Origin: Candidatus Competibacteraceae bacterium
GTDB lineage: Bacteria > Pseudomonadota > Gammaproteobacteria > Competibacterales > Competibacteraceae
Direction: 5' to 3'
Length of the DNA stretch: 64,000 bases
Assembly (NCBI GenBank): GCA_016712625.1
Contig: JADJQQ010000001.1
Span: forward strand, 1,054,001 to 1,118,000
A program made the translations under genes and the position numbers. The notes below the pieces were generated by a model. It searched no databases. It worked only from the letters and a program-made list of their open reading frames with translations, and was not told the DNA's origin. Each line of letters starts with the position of its first letter. Positions within the stretch are counted from its first letter, which is position 1. Shown piece by piece: positions 1 through 10,757 of this stretch.

Positions 1-752
1 GAATCCGGCAGCCAAACATGCAGCGGCACCTGGGCTGATTTACCCATCGCGCCGATAAACAGCAGGATGCAGGTTACCGTCATCAGCGACCAATCCACGC
101 CGGGCACAATCTGCACCGTGACCTTGGCCATTAGCGGAGCCGCCGCGAAAACATCCGCGTAATCCAGGCTGTTGAAGGCCATCAGCACGGCGGCGATGCC
201 CAACAGAAAACCAAAATCGCCAACCCGATTGACCAGAAACGCCTTCAAACTGGCGAAGGTTGCGCTCTCTCGCTTGTACCAGAAACCGATCAGCAGGTAG
301 GACACCAAGCCGACACCTTCCCAACCGAAGAACAGTTGCAAGAAGTTGTTGGCCATCACCAGCATCAGCATCGCGAAGGTGAACAGCGCAATGTAGCTGA
401 AGAAACGTTGATAGCCGTCATCGTCATGCATGTAGCCAATGGTATAGATATGCACCATCAGCGACACGAAAGTGACCGTGCAAATCATCACTGCTGTCAA
501 GTTATCGACCAGGAAACCCACTTCCAGGCGAATTCCCTCAATCATCATCCAGGTGTAAACCGTATCGTTATACGGTTCCGCGCCGTTGAAGACGTGATGC
601 CGCAACACCACCAACGACAGCAAAAAAGCGATCCCCACGCCGATGATGGTGACCCAGTGAGCGCCGGCGCGCCCGATCTTGCGGCCGAACAAACCGGCGA
701 TGATGGCGCCGAACAGGGGCGCAAGTACGATTCCGAGGTAGACGTTTTGCAT
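1..752 (-). CDS. nuoL: NADH-quinone oxidoreductase subunit L (3' end beyond window)
   Basis: Membrane proton-pumping subunit of complex I, related to Mrp antiporters. Only the first 250 residues lie in the window; the frame is open to base 1. The start MQNVYLGIVLAPL is followed by hydrophobic helices and the family-typical segments FFGWEGVGLVSYLLIGFWY and GKSAQVPLHVWLPDS, which carry the conserved Glu and Lys of the antiporter-like channel. The ATG lies 4 bases after the nuoK stop, as expected inside the nuo operon. The identification is firm; the remainder, and presumably nuoM and nuoN, lie off the left edge. Confidence 0.95.
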   Translation of the reverse strand, partial: MQNVYLGIVLAPLFGAIIAGLFGRKIGRAGAHWVTIIGVGIAFLLSLVVLRHHVFNGAEPYNDTVYTWMMIEGIRLEVGFLVDNLTAVMICTVTFVSLMVHIYTIGYMHDDDGYQRFFSYIALFTFAMLMLVMANNFLQLFFGWEGVGLVSYLLIGFWYKRESATFASLKAFLVNRVGDFGFLLGIAAVLMAFNSLDYADVFAAAPLMAKVTVQIVPGVDWSLMTVTCILLFIGAMGKSAQVPLHVWLPD

Positions 753-756
753 GCGG

Positions 757-1062
757 CTAACCCTTGAGCATATCGAGATCGGCGACGTTGATGGTGCGCC
801 GATTGCGGAACAGCACCACCAGGATAGCCAGGCCGATGGCTGATTCGGCCGCCGCCACCGTCAGGATAAAGAACACGAATACTTGGCCGATGCTGTCATC
901 GAGAAACCGCGAAAAGGCGATGAAATTGAAATTCACCGACAGCAGCATCAGCTCGATCGACATCAGCAGGATAATGACGTTCTTCCGATTCAGAAAAATG
1001 CCGGCCACGCTGAGACAAAAGAGGATCGCCCCAAGCACAAGATAATCAGTAAGCGCGATCAT
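757..1062 (-). CDS. nuoK: NADH-quinone oxidoreductase subunit K
   Basis: Small membrane subunit of complex I (101 residues, about the E. coli length). Three hydrophobic helices are visible. The second holds the conserved Glu in the stretch [19 protein letters not shown] and the third contains the second membrane Glu in [13 protein letters not shown]; both are part of the proton path in this family. Starts at ATG and sits between nuoJ and nuoL in the standard order. Confidence 0.96.
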   Translation of the reverse strand: MIALTDYLVLGAILFCLSVAGIFLNRKNVIILLMSIELMLLSVNFNFIAFSRFLDDSIGQVFVFFILTVAAAESAIGLAILVVLFRNRRTINVADLDMLKG

Positions 1063-1165
1063 CTATCCCCCGCCTTTATTTATTGGAATGATGGAATTCG
1101 TTTTACCGGAATGCGGCAGGCGTCGCGAACGCCGGCTGTTCCGTCCCGGACGAGCTATCTTCGCG

Positions 1166-1768
1166 TTATTGCTTCTTTTCCGCCGTCACGTTTACCAATC
1201 GCACGCGATCATTTCTCGATACCCGAATTTGCTGGCTTGGATTTTGAGACTTGACGCCCTCACGGCGGCGCAGGGTCAGGGAAATAGCGGCAATGATCGC
1301 CACCAGCAAAATCACCGACGCGATTTCAAACGGATAGACATAAAAAGTATACAAGACGCTGCCCAGTTCCTTGGTGTTGCTATAGTCGCTGGGGTGCGAG
1401 ATCAACTGATATTGATCCGAGCTGAAATAGCCCGACCCCACCACCAGCACCATCTCAATAACGATGACAGCAGCGATGGCGGCTCCGACCGGAAGATACT
1501 TGATGAAACCCTCCCGCGTCGGCGAGATATTGAGATCAAGCATCATCACCACGAACAGGAACAGCACCATCACCGCGCCGACATAAACCAACACCATGGT
1601 GATGGCGAGAAACTCCGCCTCGATCAATAGCCAGAGCGCGGCGCTGGTAAAAAAGGCCAAGACCAGAAACAAGGCGGCATGCACCGAGTTACGCACCGTG
1701 ATCACCCGCACCGCCGCGAAAATCAGGATGAGGGCAAAAACGTAGAACAGAAACTTTTCAAATCCCAT
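1166..1768 (-). CDS. nuoJ: NADH-quinone oxidoreductase subunit J
   Basis: Membrane subunit of complex I, 200 residues with five predicted hydrophobic helices. The conserved third-helix region VLVYVGAVMVLFLFVVMML is intact. After the last helix there is a polar tail of about 35 residues (RRREGVKSQNPSQQ onward), which is ordinary for this rather variable subunit. A 103-base gap separates its stop from nuoK, larger than the other gaps in the operon; I see no gene in that gap. Confidence 0.95.
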   Translation of the reverse strand: MGFEKFLFYVFALILIFAAVRVITVRNSVHAALFLVLAFFTSAALWLLIEAEFLAITMVLVYVGAVMVLFLFVVMMLDLNISPTREGFIKYLPVGAAIAAVIVIEMVLVVGSGYFSSDQYQLISHPSDYSNTKELGSVLYTFYVYPFEIASVILLVAIIAAISLTLRRREGVKSQNPSQQIRVSRNDRVRLVNVTAEKKQ

Positions 1769-1801
1769 GGCTGGACCTGTTTTCCTGGTTCGGGCAATGG
1801 A

Positions 1802-2299
1802 CTAACGATAGGCTGCATCAATGGCGCGATCCGCGGCAATTTGCGCTTCGCAGCGGTCGCCATGGGCAAGCAACTTCTCCTTGGTCATGATCTGTTCGCC
1901 CCGCTTCTCGAAATGGTAATCGAAGGTTCGGGTTTCCACGATGGCATCCACCGGACAGGCTTCCTCACAAAACCCACAGTAGATGCACTTGAACAAATCG
2001 ATGTCGTAGCGGGTGGTGCGGCGGCTGCCATCGGCGCGTTGTTCGGATTCGATGGTGATCGCTAGCGCCGGGCAAACCGCTTCACACAGTTTGCAGGCGA
2101 TACACCGCTCTTCGCCGTTGGGATAACGACGCTGCGCATGCAAGCCGCGAAACCGCGGCGATAGCGGAGTCTTCTCTTCTGGGTATTGCACCGTAAACTT
2201 TTTTGCAAACAGATAGCGGCCAGTGACTCGCAAGCCCAACAGCAGCTCCCAAAACAGGAAACTCTTCAAGTAGTACCGAAGTGCGCTGAAAGTATTCAT
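1802..2299 (-). CDS. nuoI: NADH-quinone oxidoreductase subunit I (two 4Fe-4S clusters)
   Basis: Peripheral-arm subunit that carries clusters N6a and N6b and passes electrons towards NuoB. Both eight-iron ferredoxin motifs are complete: [12 protein letters not shown] near residue 65 and [12 protein letters not shown] near residue 105. Length 165 residues, slightly shorter than E. coli NuoI (180). An N-terminal amphipathic segment ([20 protein letters not shown]) anchors it at the membrane. ATG start, 13 bases after the nuoH stop. Confidence 0.97.
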   Translation of the reverse strand: MNTFSALRYYLKSFLFWELLLGLRVTGRYLFAKKFTVQYPEEKTPLSPRFRGLHAQRRYPNGEERCIACKLCEAVCPALAITIESEQRADGSRRTTRYDIDLFKCIYCGFCEEACPVDAIVETRTFDYHFEKRGEQIMTKEKLLAHGDRCEAQIAADRAIDAAYR

Positions 2300-2312
2300 T
2301 AGCTTTTACGCC

Positions 2313-3335
2313 TCAATCGAACCACGGACCCACTTGGCCCAAGACGCCTAAACCGACGACCAGCAACCAGACCAGCGTGACCGGAATAAACACTTTCCAG
2401 CCTAGACGCATGATCTGATCGTAGCGATACCGTGGAAACGTCGCGCGGAACCATAGGAAAAACAGTAAGAGGAAGGAGATTTTAATCACGAGCCAAATCG
2501 GGCCAGGCACAAAGCTAAACAGCGGCCCTAACAGCGGAATCCCCTCGAACGGCGACAGCCATCCCCCCAGAAACATGGTGGAGGCCAAAGCCGATACCAG
2601 AATCATATTGGCGTATTCCGCCAGAAAGAACACCGCGAAGGCCATGCCCGAATAATCGACGTGAAACCCGGCCACGATTTCCGATTCACCCTCGGCCACA
2701 TCGAACGGCGCGCGATTGGTCTCGGCGACCCCGGAGATGAAGTACACCAAAAACAGCGGCAACAGCGGCAACCAAAACCAATGCAGGATACTGCCCTGCT
2801 GCGCTAGCACCACCTGATTCAAATTCAGACTGCCAGCGGCCATTAATACTCCAACCAGGGCAAACCCCATCGCGATCTCATAGGACACGATCTGGGCGGC
2901 CGACCGCATCGCGCCGAGAAAGGCATATTTAGAATTCGAGGCCCAACCGGCAATGATCACGCCGTAGACCCCCATTGAAGTTAAGGCCAGCAGATACAAG
3001 ATGCCGGCGTCCAAACTCGAAAGTATCATCCCATTGCCGAATGGGATGACCGCCCAAGCCGCCAGCGCGGGTCCGAAAGCCACCACCGGCGCCAGGAGAA
3101 ACAGAAACCGATCCGCCTTGGTCGGGATGATGATTTCCTTGAACATCAGCTTCATGGCGTCGGCGATCGGTTGCAACCAGCCTTTGGGTCCGACCCGATT
3201 CGGACCGATCCGAATCTGCATGTAGCCGATGACCTTGCGTTCGGCGAAGGTCAGGTACGCCACCGCCGTCAACAGAGGAGCCAGAATGGCAACGATTTTC
3301 AGGAGGATGATGATGATCGTCAGCAGTATTTCCAC
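2313..3335 (-). CDS. nuoH: NADH-quinone oxidoreductase subunit H
   Basis: Membrane subunit that forms much of the quinone pocket at the junction of the two arms. It has 340 residues with about eight hydrophobic helices. Diagnostic stretches are [20 protein letters not shown] near residue 30 and [20 protein letters not shown], the acidic loop conserved in this family. The start is GTG, encoding the M of [12 protein letters not shown]; no better ATG is available. Confidence 0.96.
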   Translation of the reverse strand: MEILLTIIIILLKIVAILAPLLTAVAYLTFAERKVIGYMQIRIGPNRVGPKGWLQPIADAMKLMFKEIIIPTKADRFLFLLAPVVAFGPALAAWAVIPFGNGMILSSLDAGILYLLALTSMGVYGVIIAGWASNSKYAFLGAMRSAAQIVSYEIAMGFALVGVLMAAGSLNLNQVVLAQQGSILHWFWLPLLPLFLVYFISGVAETNRAPFDVAEGESEIVAGFHVDYSGMAFAVFFLAEYANMILVSALASTMFLGGWLSPFEGIPLLGPLFSFVPGPIWLVIKISFLLLFFLWFRATFPRYRYDQIMRLGWKVFIPVTLVWLLVVGLGVLGQVGPWFD

Positions 3336-3353
3336 GATCCTGGATCCTTGTCG

Positions 3354-5711
3354 TTATTGGATGGTCACCGGCCCAACCGAAGGACCGAGGGCCACGCTGG
3401 CGTCAGTTCCGGCGGGAATCCACACACATCCCTTGGGGATGCTGTCATCCAACACCAGCGGCAAATCCACCGCGGAGCCGTTTTGGCGTACTTGCACCTG
3501 AGCCCGCTCCGCCACACCCAGCTCCTGAGCCACCTCAGGATGCAAGCGCGCCTCAGCGGCACGCGCCAGCGGACTTGATTGCAAGGAGTGGGCGCGGCGC
3601 ACCAGCGGATCGAGCGCGTAGATCGGCACATCGGCCACGCGCAACAGCCCATTCAGCGCAACTGGGTTCAGGGTTTTCTCCAAATCTGGGCTGTTGTCAG
3701 GTTTGACCTCGGCGCAGGCGCTCCGCGCTTCAGCAAGTACCTCTTCGGAGCTGAGGTAGTCGAATCCCGCCAGGCCGCACAAGTTACCCAGCACCCGCAG
3801 CACCTTCCACGCCGGCCGCGCGGCGCCAAACGGCTTACTGGCGCCCTTGAAGCTTTGCCAAAAACCCTCGGCATTGACGTAAGTGCCCGATGTCTCGGCG
3901 AAAGTCGCCACCGGCAAAATAACCTTGGCGTAACTCTTAGCCAAAGCGCCGGCATAGGGGCTCAGCGAAACCACCCACTTCGCATTTTGCAGGGCGTTTA
4001 AAGCGAGAGCGCCATCCCAACAATCCAGTTCCGGTTCGGCTCCAACCAAGATATAGGCTTGGCGTGGCGCTTCCAGCATAGCCCGCGCATCCAACCCCAC
4101 CGTCGATGCCGGCTTGCCCCCTGGCAGACGATGCGGCAACGCGCCGGCCAACCACCCACCGACTGAATTAGCCGCTTCCGGTAGATAGCCGAAGCGTGCC
4201 TGACAACGCAGCGCGATGAAACCCGCCAGCGCTCGCAGTTGGGCGTACGCCGGATGAGCCGCCGCCAAATTACCCAACAGCACCGTCGCTGGTGCGTTAT
4301 CGATAAGGTGATGGGCGATGGCGCGGGCGGCTCCGCTCGGCGTTTTGGCCCCCAGACCGGCCAAACTCTCCGGCAAGGTTTCGTTTTTGATCTCTGCCAC
4401 GGCCCGCGCCACACCGGCCAGCGCGGTCACCATACCAGCGGGATCGGCGATAATCTTGGCTGTGACCGGGAACCGAAACTCAAAATCACGGGGGTTGACG
4501 AACATGATGCGGCCGCCCGCCAGCGCGGCTTTGCGCAGGCGATGGCCGGCCAGCGGCTGCTCCATCCGTACATTGGAACCAATCAGCAGCGCCGATTTGA
4601 CTTTTTCCAGATCGGCCACGCCTTGGCCCAACCAAGGAAACACCGGAGCCGTGGCCTGATCGCTAAAATCGGCCTGCCGCAATCGATGGTCGATATTGGC
4701 GACGCCCAACCCTCGCGCCAGCTTTTGCGCCAGATACAGCTCCTCGATGGTCGCGGTCGGCGAAACCAAAAATCCAACCGACTCGGCGCCATGCCGGGCG
4801 ATGATATCCTTCAATCCTCTAGCGACCGCTTCCAACGCGGACTCCCACTCACTGTCGACTCCATTGAGCAGTGGCTTGGCTAAACGGTCATCGCTGTAAA
4901 TCCCTTCATAGCCGAATCGGTCGCGATCCGAAATCCAGGTTTCGTTAATCGACTCATTCTCGCGCGGCACTATCCGCATCACCTGCCCGCGCAGGGTGTG
5001 AATGAAAATGTTGGAGCCAATGGAATCGTGTGGGGCGATGGCGGCGTGTTGCACGAATTCCCAAGAGCGGCCCTTGTAGCGGGACGGTTTGGCGGTCAGC
5101 GCGCCGACCGGACAAAGGTCGATCACATTGCCCGACAGTTCTGACACCACGGCCTTGGAGACGTAGGTACCGATTTCCACATGCTCGCCGCGACCGGTGG
5201 CGCCCAGCTCGCGCAGACCGGCGATTTCCTCGCCGAAGCGCACACAGCGGGTGCAATGAATGCAGCGGGTCATGTCGGTAGCGATCAACGGGCCGATGTT
5301 CTTATCGCGCACCACCCGCTTGCGCTCGGCGAATCGCGACACGTCGCCGCCGTAGCCCAGCGCCAGATCCTGCAATTCGCATTCGCCGCCCTGATCGCAG
5401 ATCGGACAATCCAGCGGATGGTTGATCAACAGGAATTCCAGAGTCCCTTTCTGGGCGGCCAGCGCCTTGGGAGACTCGGTGTAAGCCTTCATGCCTTCCA
5501 TCACCGGCGTTGCGCAAGCGGGTAGTGGCTTGGGGGCTTTTTCGACCTCGACCAGACACATCCGGCAGTTCGCGGCGATGGACAGTTTTTTGTGATAGCA
5601 AAAACGGGGGATCGCGATGCCCGCCGCGTCGGTGATCTCGATGAGCATCGCGCCCTTGCGCGCCTTCAGCGGGATACCGTTGACTTCGATATTGACCAAT
5701 TCCTCGCTCAT
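3354..5711 (-). CDS. nuoG: NADH-quinone oxidoreductase subunit G
   Basis: Large iron-sulfur subunit of the peripheral arm (785 residues). The N-terminal 2Fe-2S ferredoxin domain holds the Cys of RFCYHKK and CRMCLVEVEKAPKPLPAC. It is followed by the His/Cys-ligated cluster (HPLDCPICDQGGECELQD) and a 4Fe-4S binding site (CIHCTRCVRFGEEIAG). The rest is a molybdopterin-oxidoreductase-like fold that is catalytically silent in complex I. The C-terminal part is shorter than in E. coli NuoG (about 908 residues), as in many other Proteobacteria. ATG start, 38 bases after the nuoF stop. Confidence 0.96.
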   Translation of the reverse strand: MSEELVNIEVNGIPLKARKGAMLIEITDAAGIAIPRFCYHKKLSIAANCRMCLVEVEKAPKPLPACATPVMEGMKAYTESPKALAAQKGTLEFLLINHPLDCPICDQGGECELQDLALGYGGDVSRFAERKRVVRDKNIGPLIATDMTRCIHCTRCVRFGEEIAGLRELGATGRGEHVEIGTYVSKAVVSELSGNVIDLCPVGALTAKPSRYKGRSWEFVQHAAIAPHDSIGSNIFIHTLRGQVMRIVPRENESINETWISDRDRFGYEGIYSDDRLAKPLLNGVDSEWESALEAVARGLKDIIARHGAESVGFLVSPTATIEELYLAQKLARGLGVANIDHRLRQADFSDQATAPVFPWLGQGVADLEKVKSALLIGSNVRMEQPLAGHRLRKAALAGGRIMFVNPRDFEFRFPVTAKIIADPAGMVTALAGVARAVAEIKNETLPESLAGLGAKTPSGAARAIAHHLIDNAPATVLLGNLAAAHPAYAQLRALAGFIALRCQARFGYLPEAANSVGGWLAGALPHRLPGGKPASTVGLDARAMLEAPRQAYILVGAEPELDCWDGALALNALQNAKWVVSLSPYAGALAKSYAKVILPVATFAETSGTYVNAEGFWQSFKGASKPFGAARPAWKVLRVLGNLCGLAGFDYLSSEEVLAEARSACAEVKPDNSPDLEKTLNPVALNGLLRVADVPIYALDPLVRRAHSLQSSPLARAAEARLHPEVAQELGVAERAQVQVRQNGSAVDLPLVLDDSIPKGCVWIPAGTDASVALGPSVGPVTIQ

Positions 5712-5749
5712 CTTTTACCCACTGCAACCGTGTTGGTGGTGTTGCGGCC

Positions 5750-7045
5750 TCACGCGGCCAGCGCCGACGCGCCCTCGACCATGCTGCGCTTGTGTTCGAT
5801 GTAATAGGCGAACTCGTGACGGTAGTGCTTGACGAAGCTGCGCACCGGCATGGCGGCGGCGTCGCCCAGCGCGCAGATCGTGCGGCCTTCGATGCGACTG
5901 GCCACGCTGTCGAGCAAATCCAAATCCTCTGGCCGGCCCTTGCCTTCGACGATACGGCTCACCATCCGATACAGCCAACCCGTGCCTTCGCGGCAGGGCG
6001 TGCATTGGCCACAAGACTCCGAGTAATAAAAGCGGGAGATACGCTGCAAAACCTTAACCATATCGGTGGTTTCATCCATCACGATCACCGCGCCGGAGCC
6101 CAGCATGGAACCGGCTATCTTGCTGACCGAATCGTAATCCATGCTCGCTTTCAGCATGGTCTCGCCCGGCACCACGGGCACCGATGAACCGCCTGGAATC
6201 ACGGCCTTGAGCTGTCGGCCCCGCCAGACGCCACCGGCCAACGCCAGCAGATCAGCGAAAGGAATGCCTAATGACACTTCAAAATTGCCAGGCTTCTCGA
6301 CGTGACCGGAAACCGAAAAAATCTTGGTGCCGCCCGCGTTGGTGGCGCCGAGATCGGCAAACCATTCACCGCCGTTGCGAATGATGGAGGGCACCGAGGA
6401 AAATGTCTCGGTGTTGTTGATGGTGGTCGGTCGGCCGTACAGGCCATAGCTGGCCGGAAACGGCGGCTTGTAGCGCGGTTGACCCTTCTTGCCTTCCAGT
6501 GATTCCAACAGCGCGGTTTCCTCCCCGCAAATGTAAGCACCCGCTCCCAACGTCGGGTAGAGATCGAAGTCAACGCCTGAGCCTTGAATATTCTTACCCA
6601 ACAAGCCAGCGGCATAGGCTTCCTTGACGGCTGCCTCAAAACGCTGGTAGGGCTCATCCATGAATTCACCGCGCATATAATTGTAGCCGACCGTCGAGCC
6701 GGTGGCGAAACCAGCGATGGCCATGCCTTCGACCAGGGCGTGGGGGTTGAAGCGCAGGATGTCGCGGTCCTTGCAGGTGCCTGGCTCAGACTCGTCCGAG
6801 TTGCAGACCATATACTTTTGCACCGTGGCGTTACGGGGCATGAAGGTCCATTTCAAGCCTGCTGGAAAACCAGCACCGCCGCGACCCCGCAGACCCGATT
6901 TTTTAACTTCATCGATCACTTGGTCGGGCTTGAGCTGCCCCGCCAGAATTTTTCGCCAGGCCTCATACCCGCCCACGCTCTGGTAAGCTTGGATCGACCA
7001 GGGGCGATCCAAGCCCAGCGTCCGGTAACAGACTTCATTGGCCAT
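5750..7045 (-). CDS. nuoF: NADH-quinone oxidoreductase subunit F (NADH/FMN binding)
   Basis: Binds NADH and FMN and carries cluster N3, the entry point for electrons. It has 431 residues. Visible motifs are the glycine-rich FMN/NADH segment [16 protein letters not shown], the segment [19 protein letters not shown], and the cluster ligands [14 protein letters not shown] near residue 350. Start ATG ([11 protein letters not shown]), 6 bases after the nuoE stop. Confidence 0.97.
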   Translation of the reverse strand: MANEVCYRTLGLDRPWSIQAYQSVGGYEAWRKILAGQLKPDQVIDEVKKSGLRGRGGAGFPAGLKWTFMPRNATVQKYMVCNSDESEPGTCKDRDILRFNPHALVEGMAIAGFATGSTVGYNYMRGEFMDEPYQRFEAAVKEAYAAGLLGKNIQGSGVDFDLYPTLGAGAYICGEETALLESLEGKKGQPRYKPPFPASYGLYGRPTTINNTETFSSVPSIIRNGGEWFADLGATNAGGTKIFSVSGHVEKPGNFEVSLGIPFADLLALAGGVWRGRQLKAVIPGGSSVPVVPGETMLKASMDYDSVSKIAGSMLGSGAVIVMDETTDMVKVLQRISRFYYSESCGQCTPCREGTGWLYRMVSRIVEGKGRPEDLDLLDSVASRIEGRTICALGDAAAMPVRSFVKHYRHEFAYYIEHKRSMVEGASALAA

Positions 7046-7051
7046 CGGGTT

Positions 7052-7549
7052 TCACTCCAGGCTAGCAAGAATCTGATCCACTTTCTCCGGGGTCAGATTT
7101 TCGTAGTAAACGTGATCGACCTGCATCATCGGCGCTCCGCAGCAGGCCGCCAAGCATTCTTCTTCTCGCTTCAGGTAGAACTTGCCATCCGCCGTGCTTT
7201 CGCCCAGCTTGACGCCGAGCTTTTTTTCGATGTAGCTCAACACGGTATCACCGCCGCGCAACATGCAGGAAATGTTGGTGCACACAGCAATATTGTGCCG
7301 GCCGACCGGTTTCAGCTCGTACATTGAATAAAAGCTGGCCACCTCGTAGACGGCGATGGGCGGCATCTCCAGGTAATCGGCTACCGCATCCATCAATTCC
7401 GTGGTGAGATAGCCGCCGTTTTCATGCTGTACCTCCCGCAGGGCGGCCAGCACCGCCGACTGCTTTTGATCGGCGGGATAGCGGCCAAGCCAGTGATCGA
7501 TCTCCGCGCGGGCGTGGGTGGACAGCAGATCGCTTTTGCGTGCGCTCAT
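7052..7549 (-). CDS. nuoE: NADH-quinone oxidoreductase subunit E (2Fe-2S)
   Basis: Thioredoxin-like 2Fe-2S subunit next to NuoF (cluster N1a). The four ligands follow the family pattern: C-x4-C in CTNISCMLRGG and C-x3-C in EEECLAACCGAPMM. It has 165 residues. Its ATG shares one base with the nuoD stop (TAATG), so translation is probably coupled. Confidence 0.96.
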   Translation of the reverse strand: MSARKSDLLSTHARAEIDHWLGRYPADQKQSAVLAALREVQHENGGYLTTELMDAVADYLEMPPIAVYEVASFYSMYELKPVGRHNIAVCTNISCMLRGGDTVLSYIEKKLGVKLGESTADGKFYLKREEECLAACCGAPMMQVDHVYYENLTPEKVDQILASLE

Positions 7550-8808
7550 TAGCGGTCAACCTCTCCAAAGACGATATCCTGAGTGCCGATGATGGCCACG
7601 ACATCAGCTAGCATGTGACCCCGTGTCATCTCGTCCATCGAGGACAGATGGGCGAAACCGGCGGCTCGCACTTTGACCCGATACGGTTTGTTAGCGCCGT
7701 CAGAAATCAGATAAATGCCATATTCGCCCTTCGGATGCTCGGTAGCGACGTAAACTTCGCCCTCAGGGACACAATAGCCTTCCGTAAACAGCTTGAAGTG
7801 ATGGATTAGGGCTTCCATGTCTTCCTTCATTTCCTCGCGCCGCGGCGGCGCGATCTTGTGATCGTCGACGATGACGGGTCCTGGATTTGCTTTGAGCCAC
7901 TTCACACACTGCCGGATGATGCGATTGGACTGGCGCAATTCCTCGACCCGAACCAAGTAACGATCATAACAGTCGCCATTGACGCCAATTGGAATATCGA
8001 AATCCAGCCGGTCATAAACTTCGTAGGGTTGTTTCTTGCGCAGATCCCAAGCAAAACCGGAGCCGCGCAGCATCGGCCCGGAGAAGCCCAGTTGCAAGGC
8101 CCGCTCCGGCGAGACAACCCCGATGCCAACCGTGCGCTGCTTCCAAATCCGGTTATCGGTCAGCAAGGTTTCGTATTCATTGACATAGCCTGGGAACCGT
8201 TCGGTAAACGCCTCGATAAAATCGAGCAGCGAACCTTGGCGGGTGGCATTCCGTTCGTCGATCTCTTTCTTGCTGTGGCAGGGCGACTTGTCATATTCAT
8301 ACTTCGGCATCGCGTTTGGCAAATCGCGATAGACGCCGCCTGGTCGAAAATAACTGGGATGGAGGCGAGCACCGGTAGCCGCCTCATAACAGTCCATCAG
8401 ATCCTCGCGCTCGCGGAAAGCGTAGAGGAACATGGTCATGGCGCCGATATCCAGACCATGCGCGCCGATCCACAACAAGTGATTCAGGATGCGAGTGATT
8501 TCCGCGTACATCACGCGGATATACTGGGCGCGCAACGGTGGTTCGATGCCCAGCAGCTTTTCGATGGCCAACACGTAGGCGTGTTCATTGCTCATCGCCG
8601 ACATATAGTCGAGGCGGTCCATATAGCCGATGCTTTGGTTGAACGGCTTGCTCTCGGCCAGCTTTTCGGTGGCCCGGTGCAGCAAGCCAATATGGGGATC
8701 GGCCCGCTGAACTACTTCACCGTCCAATTCCAGCACCAGCCGCAAGACGCCGTGCGCGGCGGGATGCTGGGGACCAAAGTTCAGGGTGTAATTGCGAATC
8801 TCAGGCAT
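7549..8808 (-). CDS. nuoD: NADH-quinone oxidoreductase subunit D
   Basis: Hydrogenase-like 49-kDa subunit that lines the quinone site together with NuoB and NuoH. It has 419 residues. It begins with [20 protein letters not shown], the hallmark segment with the quinone-interacting His, and ends with FGEVDR, the canonical C-terminus. NuoC and NuoD are separate genes here, unlike the fused NuoCD of E. coli. The ATG lies 13 bases after the nuoC stop. Confidence 0.97.
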   Translation of the reverse strand: MPEIRNYTLNFGPQHPAAHGVLRLVLELDGEVVQRADPHIGLLHRATEKLAESKPFNQSIGYMDRLDYMSAMSNEHAYVLAIEKLLGIEPPLRAQYIRVMYAEITRILNHLLWIGAHGLDIGAMTMFLYAFREREDLMDCYEAATGARLHPSYFRPGGVYRDLPNAMPKYEYDKSPCHSKKEIDERNATRQGSLLDFIEAFTERFPGYVNEYETLLTDNRIWKQRTVGIGVVSPERALQLGFSGPMLRGSGFAWDLRKKQPYEVYDRLDFDIPIGVNGDCYDRYLVRVEELRQSNRIIRQCVKWLKANPGPVIVDDHKIAPPRREEMKEDMEALIHHFKLFTEGYCVPEGEVYVATEHPKGEYGIYLISDGANKPYRVKVRAAGFAHLSSMDEMTRGHMLADVVAIIGTQDIVFGEVDR

Positions 8809-8821
8809 CGGCGACTTTCCT

Positions 8822-9529
8822 TCATTGAGACTCGAGATAGCGGTTATCCTTGCGGATGACCCGAGGAACCAGCACGCGCGGCTCGATGCTTACCGGTTCG
8901 TACACCACCCGGCCGCGTTCCGGATCGTAGCGCATTTCGACGTTACCGCTCAGCGGAAAATCCTTGCGGAACGGATGACCGACAAAACCGTAATCAGTCA
9001 AAATCCGGCGCAAATCAGGGTGCCCTTCAAACACGATGCCATACAAGTCGAACGCTTCCCGCTCGAACCAGTTGACTCCGGCCCATAATCCGATCACCGA
9101 AGGCACGACCGGCAGTTCGTCGTCGGGCGCGAACACCCGCACGCGCACGCGCTGGTTGTGAGATACCGACAGCAATTGATAGACGGCTGCAAAACGGCCC
9201 TTGCCGGCGAACGTCTTGCCAGCGACGTGCCGAATCGCCGCCGCCCCCCGCCCGATGCTTCGCTCTTCAACCCCGCGGCTGAAGCCGACGTTGGTGGATT
9301 CACCAGTCGCCCACTCCACGTCGCCATAAGCCCCATAATCGACTCCACAGACATCCATGGCTTGCTCGAAGGCGAATTCAGGCTCATCACGCAGCGCGGT
9401 GAAGATTTCAATCGCTTGATCTGGCGCAATCTCAAGGGTGATCTGGCCGTAATCCAGCTTGCATTCTTGAAGCGCATCGCCGAACCGGGTTTGCAGTTTT
9501 TCCACTAGTGTCTGAAGCGCGTCAGCCAT
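8822..9529 (-). CDS. nuoC: NADH-quinone oxidoreductase subunit C
   Basis: 30-kDa peripheral-arm subunit (235 residues). The conserved signature lies at [20 protein letters not shown] and is followed by [20 protein letters not shown]. An upstream in-frame TTG at 9544 overlaps the nuoB stop and would add five residues. I prefer the ATG at 9529 ([12 protein letters not shown]), because GAGAG sits about 9 bases before it and family proteins start this way. Confidence 0.95.
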   Translation of the reverse strand: MADALQTLVEKLQTRFGDALQECKLDYGQITLEIAPDQAIEIFTALRDEPEFAFEQAMDVCGVDYGAYGDVEWATGESTNVGFSRGVEERSIGRGAAAIRHVAGKTFAGKGRFAAVYQLLSVSHNQRVRVRVFAPDDELPVVPSVIGLWAGVNWFEREAFDLYGIVFEGHPDLRRILTDYGFVGHPFRKDFPLSGNVEMRYDPERGRVVYEPVSIEPRVLVPRVIRKDNRYLESQ

Positions 9530-9540
9530 GGAGTATGCTC

Positions 9541-10017
9541 TCAACGGGCTATGGTGTTAGTGCGCCGGATCTTGTTTTGCAGCTGGAGAATTCCGTAAAT
9601 CAAGGCCTCCGCTGTCGGCGGGCAACCGGGCACGTAGATATCCACCGGCACGATGCGGTCGCACCCGCGCACCACCGAGTAGGAATAGTGGTAATAACCA
9701 CCACCGTTGGCGCAGGAGCCCATGGAAATCACCCAGCGCGGTTCGGCCATCTGGTCGTAGACCTTGCGAAAGGCCGGACCCATCTTGTTGCAGAGCGTGC
9801 CGGCGACGATCATCACATCGGACTGGCGGGGGCTGGGCCGAAACACGATCCCGAAGCGGTCCAGATCATAGCGCGCGGCGCCGGCGTGCATCATCTCCAC
9901 CGCACAGCAGGCCAGGCCGAAAGTCATCGGCCACATCGAACCGGTACGCGCCCAGTTAATGAGTTTGTCGGCGGTCGTGGTAACCACGCCTTTTTCAAGA
10001 AGGCCTTCTATTCCCAT
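9541..10017 (-). CDS. nuoB: NADH-quinone oxidoreductase subunit B (cluster N2)
   Basis: Carries cluster N2, the last iron-sulfur cluster before quinone. It has 158 residues. The ligands are the tandem Cys in [12 protein letters not shown], the Cys in [15 protein letters not shown] and the Cys in [16 protein letters not shown] longer in-frame reading upstream lies inside nuoA and should be ignored. The ATG at 10017 gives the canonical start [10 protein letters not shown], and the gene overlaps the end of nuoA by 10 bases. Confidence 0.97.
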   Translation of the reverse strand: MGIEGLLEKGVVTTTADKLINWARTGSMWPMTFGLACCAVEMMHAGAARYDLDRFGIVFRPSPRQSDVMIVAGTLCNKMGPAFRKVYDQMAEPRWVISMGSCANGGGYYHYSYSVVRGCDRIVPVDIYVPGCPPTAEALIYGILQLQNKIRRTNTIAR

Positions 10018-10364
10018 TCCAAGGCTCCTTTCTTCCACTCGTAGATAAAGCCGATGACCAGGATACCCAGAAAAACGGCCATCGCCACGAAGCCGAACAA
10101 GCCGATCTTGTCGAGCACGATCGCCCAAGGAAAGAGAAAAGCGATTTCAAGATCGAAGATGATGAATAAAATGGCCACCAAATAATAGCGGACATCAAAT
10201 TTCATTCGGGCGTCTTCGAACGATTCAAACCCACATTCGTAAGGCGACAGCTTTTCGGCATCGGGACGCCGGGTACCGAGAAAATAACCCGCCGCCACCA
10301 TAAACACGCCCATTACAAATGAAATAGTCAGAAAAATCAGAACGGGAAGGTAGTTTGACAGCAT
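10008..10364 (-). CDS. nuoA: NADH-quinone oxidoreductase subunit A
   Basis: First gene of the nuo operon, a small membrane subunit of 118 residues with three hydrophobic helices. The conserved loop ending in PYECGFESF, which carries the switchable Cys next to the quinone site, is present near residue 45. Start at ATG ([14 protein letters not shown]). The 287 bases upstream, as far as tRNA-Leu, contain no gene and probably hold the nuo promoter; I found no convincing -35/-10 pair there. Confidence 0.96.
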   Translation of the reverse strand: MLSNYLPVLIFLTISFVMGVFMVAAGYFLGTRRPDAEKLSPYECGFESFEDARMKFDVRYYLVAILFIIFDLEIAFLFPWAIVLDKIGLFGFVAMAVFLGILVIGFIYEWKKGALEWE

Positions 10365-10651
10365 TAGAGTCGCACCTTCGAGATGGCAAACCGGGAAAAA
10401 ACAGAGCAGCGATCACGCACTAGATAAAGACACAAGCCGCTCGCTCCATTTACCGAGAGACTTGAAAAATCTGGACCGGAATCTGTCGAGAACCATTGAG
10501 ACGAATTATTCTTTTTCATTATTACGTCGCACAAGCAAGCGGCCTCGTCTGCGATTTCCGCAGCCCCATCACCCGCAGGAACAACACGCATTGAGGCGTT
10601 TGGGAAATTATGCAGGCATCTCGCCGGTAGTCGAAAATGCTCAGTATCATT

Positions 10652-10736
10652 TGGTGCCGATGGCCGGACTCGAACCGGCACGGCTCGCGCCACTAACCCC
10701 TCAAGCTAGCGTGTCTACCAGTTCCACCACATCGGC
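10652..10736 (-). tRNA. tRNA-Leu (anticodon GAG)
   Basis: Class II tRNA of 85 nucleotides including an encoded CCA end. The acceptor stem GCCGATG pairs with CATCGGC. The anticodon loop CTTGAGG gives GAG, a long variable arm follows, and the T-arm reads GCCGG-TTCGAGT-CCGGC. It lies between secG and nuoA, the same place as E. coli leuU. Confidence 0.96.
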
Positions 10737-10757
10737 TAAAATAAAAAGCTACTTTCC

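Noticed and set aside
336..1630. Plus-strand frames rich in His, Gln and Arg
   Set aside because: They lie opposite nuoL, nuoK and nuoJ and show the composition of antisense frames of membrane-protein genes.
10364..10693. 109-codon minus-strand frame upstream of nuoA
   Set aside because: It begins inside the tRNA-Leu(GAG) gene and has no recognisable protein features; it is the tRNA and nuo leader read through.
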